Part shown: piece by piece, positions 14,114 to 21,789 of the stretch
Layout: each line of letters begins with the position of its first letter
How positions within the stretch are numbered: the stretch's first letter is position 1
Assembly: GCA_025455225.1 (NCBI GenBank)
Contig: JALOMY010000015.1
Coordinates: forward strand, 1 to 22,499
DNA length: 22,499 nt
From: Cyclobacteriaceae bacterium
GTDB lineage: Bacteria; Bacteroidota; Bacteroidia; Cytophagales; Cyclobacteriaceae
Direction: 5' to 3'
The notes under the pieces: generated by a model
What the model was told of the DNA's origin: nothing
The model's database searches: none
The model's input: the letters and a program-made list of their open reading frames with translations, nothing else
Position numbers and translations under genes: made by a program

Positions 14114-16159
14114 ATGATGAGGTTATTGATTGTATGGATTGTTGGAATGGGGGTACTCGCATCCTGTAGTGTTGAAAAGAAAGCAACAAAAGCATTCCGT
14201 TCGGGTAAATATCAAAACGTGATAAGCCTGTATAAGAACGGCAAGCCTAAGGATCAGGCGAAAGCTAACTACTACATCGCTGAGTCTTACCGCTTAACCA
14301 ACCGGTTAAAAGAAGCAGAGCCGTATTATGCTAAAGCTGGCGGTGCAGGTGTGGATAAGGATTCGGTTCAATTTTATTATGCCCAGGCACTGAAGGCCAA
14401 TACAAAGTACGATGAATCACGTCAGCAGTTGGATGAATTAATTAAACGATCATCCAATGAAAAATTGAAGGCTCGCGCTAATAATGAATATGAAGGATTG
14501 GCCAACCTGGCCAGCTTAAAAGAAAGAAGCAGTTATTACAAAGTCAAAAATCTGGAACTGCTGAACACACCCGGCAGTGAGTATGCACCGGTTTACCTGA
14601 ATAATGAGCTTTATTTTACTTCTTCACGGGGAAATGGAAAAATTTATGAAGCTGAGGGAAAACCTTATACGGGTATTTTTAAAGTTGCAACACGGGGAGC
14701 CAATGTAGATGTTGCAACTATTCAGCCGCTTCCCTATGGGATTATCAATGATGAATTCAGAAATGTTGGCTGCCCGGCATTTACACCCGATGGAAGAACC
14801 ATGGTTTTTGCGAAGGGGAATACATCCAAAAAGAAAGGCGGTGCTGATGTCGATCTCTTCCGAACCCAATTCAGAAGCGGTGCCTGGAATGAGCCGGTTC
14901 CGGTAAACATCAACACCCAATTCAAGGACGAGTATGATGCAGTAGCCCGTAAAAATAGTTGGGATTCTTCGCCTTCTTTCTCTCCGGATGGCCGCACACT
15001 TTATTTTGCCTCCAACCGCCCGGGTGGTTATGGGGGTACCGATTTATACTCAGCATCCATGGATTCCAGAGGAAGGTTTTCACGGGTTCGTAACCTGGGA
15101 CCGGATATCAATACATCCGGAAACGAGATGTTTCCCTATGTGGCTGAAGACGGAAAACTCTATTTTGCTTCTGATGGTCATCCCGGATTTGGAGGGCTCG
15201 ATTTATATGCAGTTAAAAGAGCCAGTGGTAAAACTACAATTGAGAACCTGGGAGAGCCCATGAACTCGAATGCCGATGACTTTGGAATTTTTCTGTTCCG
15301 ACCTGATCGCGGATTTTTTACTTCAAATCGTGAAGGAGGAAAAGGAGATGATGACATTTATACATTCGTTAATGAAGACCCCAACCTTAAGGTCGTCAAC
15401 TATTACCTCGCAGGTATTACCTATACCCCTGATTCAGATAGTTCACTTCAGATTCTTCCCAATACCCGTGTTTCCTTGCTGGATGCCAATGGTGAAGTGA
15501 TGCAGGATTACGTAACAGGCAACGATGGTAAATTCCTCTTCAGAGTGTATGAGAACGAAGACTATAACCTGGTTGGCGAAACAGATGGTTATCTGGTGAA
15601 ACGGCAAGAGTATACAACGCGTGGCAAGTCGGTAAATCCTTCAACACTCAAAGATTTAATTACCAATATTACCCTGGATACGTTGGTTGTACTCGATAAA
15701 ATCGAGATCAATAAAGTTTTTGTACTGGAGAACATCTATTTCGGATTTGATAGTGCCAACATAAGACCTGACGCTGCCCGTGAACTCGATAAATTAGCAC
15801 AGCTGTTAATTGATAATCCGGAAATAAAAATTGAGATGGGTTCACACACCGATAGCGTTGCATCGAATGCCTATAACTATGAGCTTTCAAAGCGAAGAGC
15901 AGAGGCGACAGTATCCTACCTGATTAAAAAGGGCATCGCCCCCGATCGGTTAACGGCTAGAGGTTATGGGGAGGAATTTCCGATTGCCCGTAACACCAAT
16001 CCCGATGGAACGGATAATCCGGAAGGACGAGCCAGAAACCGTAGAACAGAATTTAAGATCATTGAAGTGGGTGTAATGCCGAAACCGCTTCTTGAAGATG
16101 AGTTCGATGAAGACAAGTACTTCCGAAAGGGAGGTGAGATTAAAAAGGGGAATGATTAA
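14114..16159 (+). CDS. PorE-like outer-membrane lipoprotein: TPR, PD40 propeller, CRD, OmpA C-domain
   Basis: A 681-residue lipoprotein with lipobox LASC (C18). TPR-like helices (about 25-135) include KANYYIAESYRLTNRLKEAE. A PD40/WD40-like propeller follows (about 155-420), with repeats such as SPDGRTLYFASNRPGGYGG and AEDGKLYFASDGHPGFGG. A short carboxypeptidase-regulatory-like beta domain spans about 430-500. The OmpA C-terminal domain (about 535-650) has FGFDSANI, SHTDS and NRRTEF, the residues that bind diaminopimelate of peptidoglycan. This order and length match PorE, the type IX secretion protein that anchors the machine to peptidoglycan. Paralogues with the same layout accompany PorP/SprF proteins, but none is adjacent here, so PorE itself or an orphan paralogue are both possible. 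ATG 14117 is an equally possible start. A terminator follows. Confidence 0.85.
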   Translation: MMRLLIVWIVGMGVLASCSVEKKATKAFRSGKYQNVISLYKNGKPKDQAKANYYIAESYRLTNRLKEAEPYYAKAGGAGVDKDSVQFYYAQALKANTKYDESRQQLDELIKRSSNEKLKARANNEYEGLANLASLKERSSYYKVKNLELLNTPGSEYAPVYLNNELYFTSSRGNGKIYEAEGKPYTGIFKVATRGANVDVATIQPLPYGIINDEFRNVGCPAFTPDGRTMVFAKGNTSKKKGGADVDLFRTQFRSGAWNEPVPVNINTQFKDEYDAVARKNSWDSSPSFSPDGRTLYFASNRPGGYGGTDLYSASMDSRGRFSRVRNLGPDINTSGNEMFPYVAEDGKLYFASDGHPGFGGLDLYAVKRASGKTTIENLGEPMNSNADDFGIFLFRPDRGFFTSNREGGKGDDDIYTFVNEDPNLKVVNYYLAGITYTPDSDSSLQILPNTRVSLLDANGEVMQDYVTGNDGKFLFRVYENEDYNLVGETDGYLVKRQEYTTRGKSVNPSTLKDLITNITLDTLVVLDKIEINKVFVLENIYFGFDSANIRPDAARELDKLAQLLIDNPEIKIEMGSHTDSVASNAYNYELSKRRAEATVSYLIKKGIAPDRLTARGYGEEFPIARNTNPDGTDNPEGRARNRRTEFKIIEVGVMPKPLLEDEFDEDKYFRKGGEIKKGND

Positions 16160-16174
16160 TATTCAGCCCACTGA

Positions 16175-16199
16175 ATGCCGGATATCCTCCGGCATTTTT
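16175..16199 (+). terminator. Intrinsic terminator after the PorE-like gene
   Basis: ATGCCGGA and TCCGGCAT form a perfect 8-bp stem with loop TATCC, followed by a T-run, 15 bases after the stop. Confidence 0.85.
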
Positions 16200-16213
16200 A
16201 ATTTGGCTTTTTC

Positions 16214-16221
16214 TAACTTTG
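16214..16221 (+). promoter_or_regulatory. -7 promoter box (TAACTTTG) for fumC
   Basis: A perfect TAnnTTTG match lies 23 bases before ATG 16245. No TTTG is present at the usual -33 spacing; the region there is part of the previous terminator. It supports ATG 16245 over the in-frame TTG at 16236. Confidence 0.6.
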
Positions 16222-16244
16222 ACCCCGCTTAACTATTGAAGATT

Positions 16245-17639
16245 ATGAAATTCCGAATCGAAAAAGACACCATGGGTGAAGTTCATGTTCCTGCAGATAA
16301 ATACTGGGGCGCACAAACAGAACGTTCACGCAACAATTTTAAGATTGGTCATGAAGCCAGCATGCCAAGGGAAATAATTTATGCTTTTGCTTATTTGAAA
16401 AAGGCGGCTGCAATGGCAAACCACGAACTGGGTGTTTTACCGAAGGACAAAATGGAATTGATTTCAGTTGTATGCGATGAAATGCTCACCGGACAACTCG
16501 ATGGTGAATTTCCCCTTGTAATCTGGCAAACCGGCTCAGGAACACAAAGCAATATGAATGTCAATGAGGTGATTGCTTACCGCGCCCACGTCTTGAAAGG
16601 AGGTAAGCTTACCGATGAAAAGAAAATCCTTCATCCCAATGATGATGTAAACAAATCTCAGTCATCCAACGATACATTTCCAACGGCCATGCACATTGCT
16701 GCTTATAAGATGGTTAAGGAAATCACCCTGCCCGGCATGAAGAAACTGAGAGATACGTTAGAGAAGAAATCCAAAGAATATAAGGAAATCGTAAAAACAG
16801 GGCGTACGCATTTTATGGATGCAACTCCGCTCACGTTAGGGCAGGAATTTTCAGGATACGTCCAGCAGATCGATAACAGTATGCGGGCTGTTTCTAATGC
16901 ACTCGAAATGATTCGGGAATTGGCGTTGGGAGGTACAGCGGTTGGGACCGGATTAAACACGCCTAAAGGATATGATGTGCTGGTGGCCAAGAAGATTGCT
17001 GAGCTTACTGGGTATCCGTTTGTAACGGCACCCAACAAGTTTGAAGCATTGGCGGCTCACGATGCCATGGTTGAACTTTCCGGTGCACTTAAACGTGCGG
17101 CAGTAGCATTGATGAAAATTGCCAATGATGTGCGTATGCTTAGCTCAGGACCACGATGTGGTATAGGCGAAATCATTATTCCGGATAATGAACCCGGTTC
17201 ATCCATTATGCCGGGGAAAGTTAACCCCACTCAGCCCGAAGCATTAACAATGGTGTGTGCCCAGGTAATGGGTAATGATGTAGCCGTTTCAATTGGTGGA
17301 GCAACCGGACATTTTGAGTTAAATGTATTCAAGCCCCTTATTGCGGCCAACGTATTGCAATCAGCGCGGTTATTGGGCGATGCCTGTGTTTCATTTAATG
17401 ATAAATGTGCGGAAGGCATTGAACCCAATCATGAAATGATCAGGCAACATCTTGAAAATTCATTAATGCTGGTAACCGCATTAAACACACACATCGGGTA
17501 TGAAAACGCAGCACGCATTGCCAAGAAAGCACATAAGGAAAACATGACACTACGCCAGGCAGCAATTGAATTGGGCTTACTTACTTCAGAACAGTTTGAC
17601 GAATGGGTGCGTCCGGAAAAAATGGTTGGAAGCCTCTAA
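16245..17639 (+). CDS. fumC: Fumarate hydratase, class II
   Basis: A 464-residue iron-independent fumarase that interconverts fumarate and malate in the TCA cycle. The family signature GSSIMPGKVNP (about 318-328) holds the catalytic serine loop, and TGRTHFMDATPLT carries the catalytic histidine at about 189. IWQTGSGTQSNMNVNEV and SSNDTFPTAM are the other substrate-site regions. These distinguish it from aspartase, argininosuccinate lyase and adenylosuccinate lyase, though aspartase is the nearest alternative. The length equals E. coli FumC. It stands alone, with a terminator upstream and a promoter box at 16214. I see no clear terminator in the 54 bases after it. Confidence 0.95.
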   Translation: MKFRIEKDTMGEVHVPADKYWGAQTERSRNNFKIGHEASMPREIIYAFAYLKKAAAMANHELGVLPKDKMELISVVCDEMLTGQLDGEFPLVIWQTGSGTQSNMNVNEVIAYRAHVLKGGKLTDEKKILHPNDDVNKSQSSNDTFPTAMHIAAYKMVKEITLPGMKKLRDTLEKKSKEYKEIVKTGRTHFMDATPLTLGQEFSGYVQQIDNSMRAVSNALEMIRELALGGTAVGTGLNTPKGYDVLVAKKIAELTGYPFVTAPNKFEALAAHDAMVELSGALKRAAVALMKIANDVRMLSSGPRCGIGEIIIPDNEPGSSIMPGKVNPTQPEALTMVCAQVMGNDVAVSIGGATGHFELNVFKPLIAANVLQSARLLGDACVSFNDKCAEGIEPNHEMIRQHLENSLMLVTALNTHIGYENAARIAKKAHKENMTLRQAAIELGLLTSEQFDEWVRPEKMVGSL

Positions 17640-17693
17640 AATGGTAATTTGAAAATATTTTGTACTTTTAATAAACTTTTTAAACTCGATTCA

Positions 17694-18317
17694 ATGAAAA
17701 CCTTACCAATTCTCTTCTGTCTGTCTTTACTTTTTGCGGGCACAGAGACTTTCGCTCAGTTATCCAAACAGGAGAAAAAAGAGTGGAAGAAAAAAGCAAA
17801 AGAGTATGCCAAGCAACCGCAGAACTTAAAGCAGTTCACAGAAGACAAACAAAGTGCAGACAACCAGGTTGCTGCCCTTAACAAACGTGTTGCCGATATG
17901 CAGCGTGCTGTCGGTGAAAAAGATGCCCGCATTGCTGAACTGGAAGATCAGCTGTCGCAGGCACGTGGTCAACTCAGTTCTGCCCGGGCTGAATTAGCTA
18001 AAATGAAGGAAAGTCCGGCTCCTATGGATTTCTCGAGAGGGGTTGTGTTTAAAGTGCAGGTTGGCGCATTTAAAAATAAGGATCTGGCTAAGTACTTTGA
18101 TAATAACCCGAATTTCGGGGGTGAGGTTCGTGAAAATGAACCTCAGCGAATTACAATCGGAATTTTCAGGGATTATTGGGAGGCAGATCAGTTCAAGAAA
18201 TACATGCGCGAAATGGGTGTAAAAGACGCGTGGATAGTACCTTATCGTGACGGACAAAGAACCGATATCAAAGAAGTCCTGGAAAGTGTTGTAAGTGAAA
18301 AGCCTAAGACCGAGTAA
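17694..18317 (+). CDS. Exported coiled-coil protein with C-terminal SPOR-like domain
   Basis: A 207-residue protein with a signal peptide (MKTLPILFCLSLLFAGTETFA, before QLSKQ). A charged Lys/Gln-rich helix follows, then a coiled coil (about 45-106, with heptad-like QVAALNKRVADMQRAV and DARIAELEDQLSQARGQL). The SPOR-like domain covers about 115-187 (VVFKVQVGAFKNKD...GIFRDYWEADQFKKYMREMG...AWIVPYRDG). SPOR domains bind denuded peptidoglycan glycan strands, often at division sites, so a periplasmic cell-wall role is likely. ATG 17694 is chosen over TTG 17649 because it starts directly on the signal peptide. Two hairpins follow. It belongs to the common Bacteroidota type of short signal-plus-SPOR proteins; its precise role is unknown. 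Confidence 0.85.
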   Translation: MKTLPILFCLSLLFAGTETFAQLSKQEKKEWKKKAKEYAKQPQNLKQFTEDKQSADNQVAALNKRVADMQRAVGEKDARIAELEDQLSQARGQLSSARAELAKMKESPAPMDFSRGVVFKVQVGAFKNKDLAKYFDNNPNFGGEVRENEPQRITIGIFRDYWEADQFKKYMREMGVKDAWIVPYRDGQRTDIKEVLESVVSEKPKTE

Positions 18318-18327
18318 AAAAATTAAA

Positions 18328-18387
18328 AAGTAAGACTCACCTTACTTAAGCAGTATGTATACAGACGCATACTGCTTTTATTTTTTT
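18328..18387 (+). terminator. Tandem hairpins, the second a strong intrinsic terminator
   Basis: The first hairpin is AAGTAAG/CTTACTT with loop ACTCAC (18328-18347). The second follows without a gap: AAGCAGTATG/CATACTGCTT with a 10-base loop (18348-18377), then TTATTTTTTT. The second has all features of a terminator for the SPOR gene. Confidence 0.85.
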
Positions 18388-18415
18388 ATGTCTTAAACAT
18401 TAGGGAGTTTTGTCT

Positions 18416-19213
18416 ATGATTAGGTTTGGCTTGGTTGTATGGTTGATTGTAAACAGTATTACCTCGTGGTCACAAGATCGTGTGGATCGATTGGTGATTA
18501 AGTCTAAAGAGGTTTTTAAAATAGATAATTCGGGATCATTAAATGTAGATTCACTTATCATCGAGGATTCAGCCCGGATTGAATTAAACAGGAGCGAACA
18601 GGACAATTACATTCGCGCACGTGTTATTCTTGCAGGCAATGGCGTTGTTATAAGTGGTGCCGGTATTAATGGTGAACCCGGAAAATCAGGCAGTACGGGT
18701 AAATCCTATATCACTCCATGTCAAAGTGGAATGCCGGGAGCAGATGGAAGTTCAGGAAGACCCGGTACGAATGGATTGAATCTATATTTTTTCGTGGATG
18801 TCTTGTCCGTTTCAGGATCAATGATGATTGATCTTTCAGGAGGTTCCGGAGGCCATGGAGGTTGCGGAGGCAATGGTGGTGACGGTAGTCCGGGCACGCT
18901 GCATTGCAATGGTGGTACCGGGGGAAATGGCGGTAATGGTGGAAATGGAGCATCCGGTGGTGATAGCGGTAACCTTACAATTGGAAGTGCAAATGAAGCC
19001 TCAATCCGAAAATTGATTGGATCCAGCTTGATTTTTAGAAACTATGGCGGTAAGGCAGGATTAGGCGCACGTGGAGGTGTACCGGGTTATGCCGGTCTTG
19101 GTCCTTCTACTCAAAGTGGTTACCGCCATGGTAAGGATGGAAAAGAAGGAAAATATGGTGCTCATGGTGTGCGTGGTAAGGATGGAATGCTTTCCTTTGG
19201 GTTGACGCAATGA
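18416..19213 (+). CDS. Secreted collagen-like, glycine-rich protein
   Basis: About 265 residues. The signal peptide is MIRFGLVVWLIVNSITSWSQ. A short beta-solenoid-like part (about 22-84, VDSLIIEDSARIELN...ILAGNGVVISGAG) comes first. Three glycine-rich blocks follow: collagen-type G-X-Y (about 86-120, GEPGKSGSTGKS, GMPGADGSSGRPGTNG), a GG-X block (about 141-186, GGHGGCGGNGGDGSPG, GGNGGNGGNG), and a final G-X-Y block (about 235-257, GKDGKEGKYGAHGVRGKDG). Three cysteines (102, 150, 164) lie in or beside the Gly blocks and could form disulfides. It looks like a surface or extracellular structural or adhesive protein. ATG 18416 is chosen over TTG 18410. It ends 6 bases before recJ, so the two may be co-transcribed. 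Low complexity limits family assignment. Confidence 0.75.
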   Translation: MIRFGLVVWLIVNSITSWSQDRVDRLVIKSKEVFKIDNSGSLNVDSLIIEDSARIELNRSEQDNYIRARVILAGNGVVISGAGINGEPGKSGSTGKSYITPCQSGMPGADGSSGRPGTNGLNLYFFVDVLSVSGSMMIDLSGGSGGHGGCGGNGGDGSPGTLHCNGGTGGNGGNGGNGASGGDSGNLTIGSANEASIRKLIGSSLIFRNYGGKAGLGARGGVPGYAGLGPSTQSGYRHGKDGKEGKYGAHGVRGKDGMLSFGLTQ

Positions 19214-19219
19214 GACGGA

Positions 19220-20920
19220 ATGGAAAAAAAGTGGATCTATAAGACAATCCCACCCAAAGAGCAAATAACAGAATTAGGCAACCAGCTCAATCTTAATCCC
19301 TACCTCACTACAATCTTACTTCAGCGAGGCATTGAATCTCATCAACAAGCAAAAGCATTTTTCAGGCCTTCACTCGATCAACTTCACGATCCATTCCTTA
19401 TGCAGGATATGGATCAGGCTGTTGAGCGATTAAAGAAAGCCATCGACTTCAGGGAAAAAGTATTAATCTATGGAGATTACGATGTAGACGGAACATCGGC
19501 CGTTGCACTGGTCTATAATTATCTTCATCAGCTTCATCCGGAATGTGCTGTTTATATACCGGATCGGAATAAGGAGGGTTATGGAATTTCACAAACCGGA
19601 ATAGAATGGGCGGAGGAGAATAGGTTTACATTGATCATTGCACTTGATTGTGGCATCAAGTCTTCCGATATGGTGATGTTGGCCAACCACAAAGGCATTG
19701 ATTTTATTATCTGTGATCATCACTTGCCCGGTGATAAAATTCCGAATGCAGTAGCCGTACTTGATCCCAAGCGCGAGGATTGTACATATCCTTACAAAGA
19801 ATTAAGTGGATGCGGACTTGGATTCAAGTTAATGCAGGCTTTTGCCAGGCGATATGATGAAGAGCAAAATGTTCTGAAATACCTTGATCTGGTTGCTGTT
19901 AGTATTGCCTCCGATATTGTTCCTATTACTGGTGAAAACAGGGTGCTTACCTATTTTGGGTTGAAAAAACTTAATGACAATCCATTGCCCGGTCTGAAGG
20001 CACTGAAAGAAATTTCACAGGTCAGGAGTGATCTTGATGTTTCAGGCATCGTGTTTTCATTGGGCCCTCGAATTAATGCAGCAGGCCGAGTGGCTCACGG
20101 CAGCGCTGCAGTTGATTTATTAACGGCCACAACAGAAGACGAGGCAATGGAATTGGCCGAACGTGTCAATTTAAAAAATGATTTGCGAAGGGAATTTGAC
20201 ATAACAATTACAGAAGAGGCTATCGCAATGATAGACTCCAATGAGTCCCTTCGAAATGCAAAATCAACAGTGCTCTTTAAAAACACCTGGCATAAAGGAG
20301 TAATTGGCATAGTTGCTGCAAGGTGTATTGAAAAATACTATCGGCCAACAGTGATACTCACGGAATCAAATAATAAAATCACAGGATCAGCGCGAAGTGT
20401 TAATGGTTTTAATGTATATGAAGCCATTCATAGCTGCGGTGATCTCCTTGAAAAATTCGGAGGGCATAAATATGCAGCTGGCCTGACTATGGATCTTCAG
20501 AATCTTGAAGCTTTTCAGGCCCGGTTTGAAGAAGTTGTATCCAAAACGATTTCGGAGGAGATGCTTAAGCCTGTAATAGAAATAGATGTACCTATCGTTT
20601 TTGATCGGATTACTCCCAAGTTTGTGCAGATTCTGAAACAGATGGCACCTTTCGGACCTGAAAATCAGAAGCCTGTTTTTGAAGCCCGTCAGGTTTATGT
20701 GAACAACTCCTTAACGAGTTTCAAAGACCGGCACATTCGGTTTTTGGCCGCCCAGGAAGGAAGTGATAATGTGTTTCAGGCTGTTGGTTTCGATCTGGCC
20801 GACTATTACGATCAACTGGCTACAGGTGAAGTTTTTCGAATGGCCTTTACTATTGAAGAAAATGTGTTTAATGGGAACACCAGCATCCAGTTGAAAATAC
20901 GAGACATTAAGTTTGACTAA
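19220..20920 (+). CDS. recJ: Single-stranded-DNA-specific 5'-3' exonuclease RecJ
   Basis: A 566-residue nuclease that degrades single-stranded DNA 5' to 3' in recombination and mismatch or base-excision repair. DHH-family motifs are in order: YGDYDVDGTSA (84-94), ALDCG (141-145), DHH (166-168, CDHHLPGD), LGPRINAAGR (281-290), and the DHHA1 motif GGHKYAAG (414-421). The C-terminal OB-like part includes MAPFGPENQKPVF. Length matches bacterial RecJ. The start ATG lies only 6 bases after the collagen-like gene, with no obvious promoter between. Its stop codon overlaps the likely lptB promoter box. Confidence 0.95.
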   Translation: MEKKWIYKTIPPKEQITELGNQLNLNPYLTTILLQRGIESHQQAKAFFRPSLDQLHDPFLMQDMDQAVERLKKAIDFREKVLIYGDYDVDGTSAVALVYNYLHQLHPECAVYIPDRNKEGYGISQTGIEWAEENRFTLIIALDCGIKSSDMVMLANHKGIDFIICDHHLPGDKIPNAVAVLDPKREDCTYPYKELSGCGLGFKLMQAFARRYDEEQNVLKYLDLVAVSIASDIVPITGENRVLTYFGLKKLNDNPLPGLKALKEISQVRSDLDVSGIVFSLGPRINAAGRVAHGSAAVDLLTATTEDEAMELAERVNLKNDLRREFDITITEEAIAMIDSNESLRNAKSTVLFKNTWHKGVIGIVAARCIEKYYRPTVILTESNNKITGSARSVNGFNVYEAIHSCGDLLEKFGGHKYAAGLTMDLQNLEAFQARFEEVVSKTISEEMLKPVIEIDVPIVFDRITPKFVQILKQMAPFGPENQKPVFEARQVYVNNSLTSFKDRHIRFLAAQEGSDNVFQAVGFDLADYYDQLATGEVFRMAFTIEENVFNGNTSIQLKIRDIKFD

Positions 20921-20925
20921 TTTTG
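20918..20925 (+). promoter_or_regulatory. -7 promoter box (TAATTTTG) for lptB
   Basis: A perfect TAnnTTTG match begins with the TAA stop of recJ and lies 20 bases before the lptB ATG. No TTTG is found at a 17-19 base spacing, so lptB may be served both by this box and by readthrough from recJ. Confidence 0.5.
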
Positions 20926-20944
20926 CAATGGAATATCTGCCAGC

Positions 20945-21694
20945 ATGATATTAAGAGCCGAAAATCTTGTTAAAAAATATAAAAGCCGAACGGTAGTGGA
21001 TCATGTTTCGGTAGAAGTAAAGCAGGGTGAAATCGTTGGCTTGCTGGGGCCCAATGGTGCCGGTAAAACGACATCTTTTTATATGATCGTTGGCCTGATT
21101 AAGCCCAATGAAGGCAGGATCTTTTTAACCGATGAAGAGATAACTGCCTTGCCCATGTATCAGCGTGCACGCAGGGGCATAGGTTACCTGGCACAGGAAG
21201 CTTCCGTGTTTCGTAAACTTACGGTTGAAGAAAACATTATGTCGGTACTGGAAATGCGCGAGTTTACACGGCAACAGCGTAAAGATAAAGTCGATCAGCT
21301 TATAGAAGAATTCAGCCTGCAGAAAGTGAGAAAGAATCTGGGGATGTCGCTTTCAGGTGGAGAGCGAAGAAGAACAGAAATTGCCAGGGCACTGGCCGTA
21401 GATCCGAAGTTTGTATTACTGGACGAACCTTTTGCAGGGGTAGATCCGATTGCCGTAGAAGAGATACAATCAATCGTGGCTAAGCTCAAGAAAAAGAACA
21501 TTGGTATTTTAATAACCGATCACAATGTAGATGAAACCTTGTCTATTACCGACCGTGCGTATTTGATGGTCGATGGAAAATTATTTAAATCGGGTACGGC
21601 AGAAGATCTGGCTAATGATCCACAAGTACGTAAAGTATACCTCGGCCAGAACTTTGAATTACGAAGGGCAAAAGTAGTTTCACCAGGCTCCTGA
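20945..21694 (+). CDS. lptB: LPS export ABC transporter ATP-binding protein
   Basis: LptB is the cytoplasmic ATPase that, with LptFG, pulls lipopolysaccharide from the inner membrane into the Lpt bridge. The 249-residue protein has Walker A GPNGAGKTT (35-43), the Q-loop in GIGYLAQEASVF, signature LSGGERRR (136-143), Walker B VLLDEPFAGVDP (157-168) and the switch histidine in TDHNV (H193). The phrases GYLAQEASVFRKLTVEEN and SGGERRRTEIARAL are typical of LptB rather than of LivF/LivG, the closest look-alikes. The other lpt genes are not in this window. It follows recJ by 24 bases. Confidence 0.95.
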   Translation: MILRAENLVKKYKSRTVVDHVSVEVKQGEIVGLLGPNGAGKTTSFYMIVGLIKPNEGRIFLTDEEITALPMYQRARRGIGYLAQEASVFRKLTVEENIMSVLEMREFTRQQRKDKVDQLIEEFSLQKVRKNLGMSLSGGERRRTEIARALAVDPKFVLLDEPFAGVDPIAVEEIQSIVAKLKKKNIGILITDHNVDETLSITDRAYLMVDGKLFKSGTAEDLANDPQVRKVYLGQNFELRRAKVVSPGS

Positions 21695-21765
21695 TTCCTG
21701 CATTTTTTATTTACACCAACAATCTTTTGATTGTACCAACCCAACCGAATTCTGAAGATTCTCTT

Positions 21766-21773
21766 TACTTTTG
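21766..21773 (+). promoter_or_regulatory. -7 promoter box (TACTTTTG) for the GH3-family gene
   Basis: A perfect TAnnTTTG match lies 16 bases before the ATG at 21790. No correctly spaced TTTG -33 is seen. Confidence 0.55.
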
Positions 21774-21789
21774 AATTTACCACGATTCA

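Noticed and set aside
14734..15500. Several open frames on both strands inside the PorE-like gene
   Set aside because: They overlap a long gene with clear domain content and show no recognisable products.
16236..16244. TTG start for fumC
   Set aside because: ATG 16245 lies three codons later, opens directly on the conserved enzyme N-terminus, and needs no rare start codon.
18711..19016. Open frames opposite and beside the Gly-rich blocks
   Set aside because: They are products of the GGN codon repetition of the collagen-like gene and have no family features.
21723..21738. Inverted repeat ACAATC/GATTGT with a TTTT loop after lptB
   Set aside because: The stem is short and has no T-run behind it, so it is not supported as a terminator.
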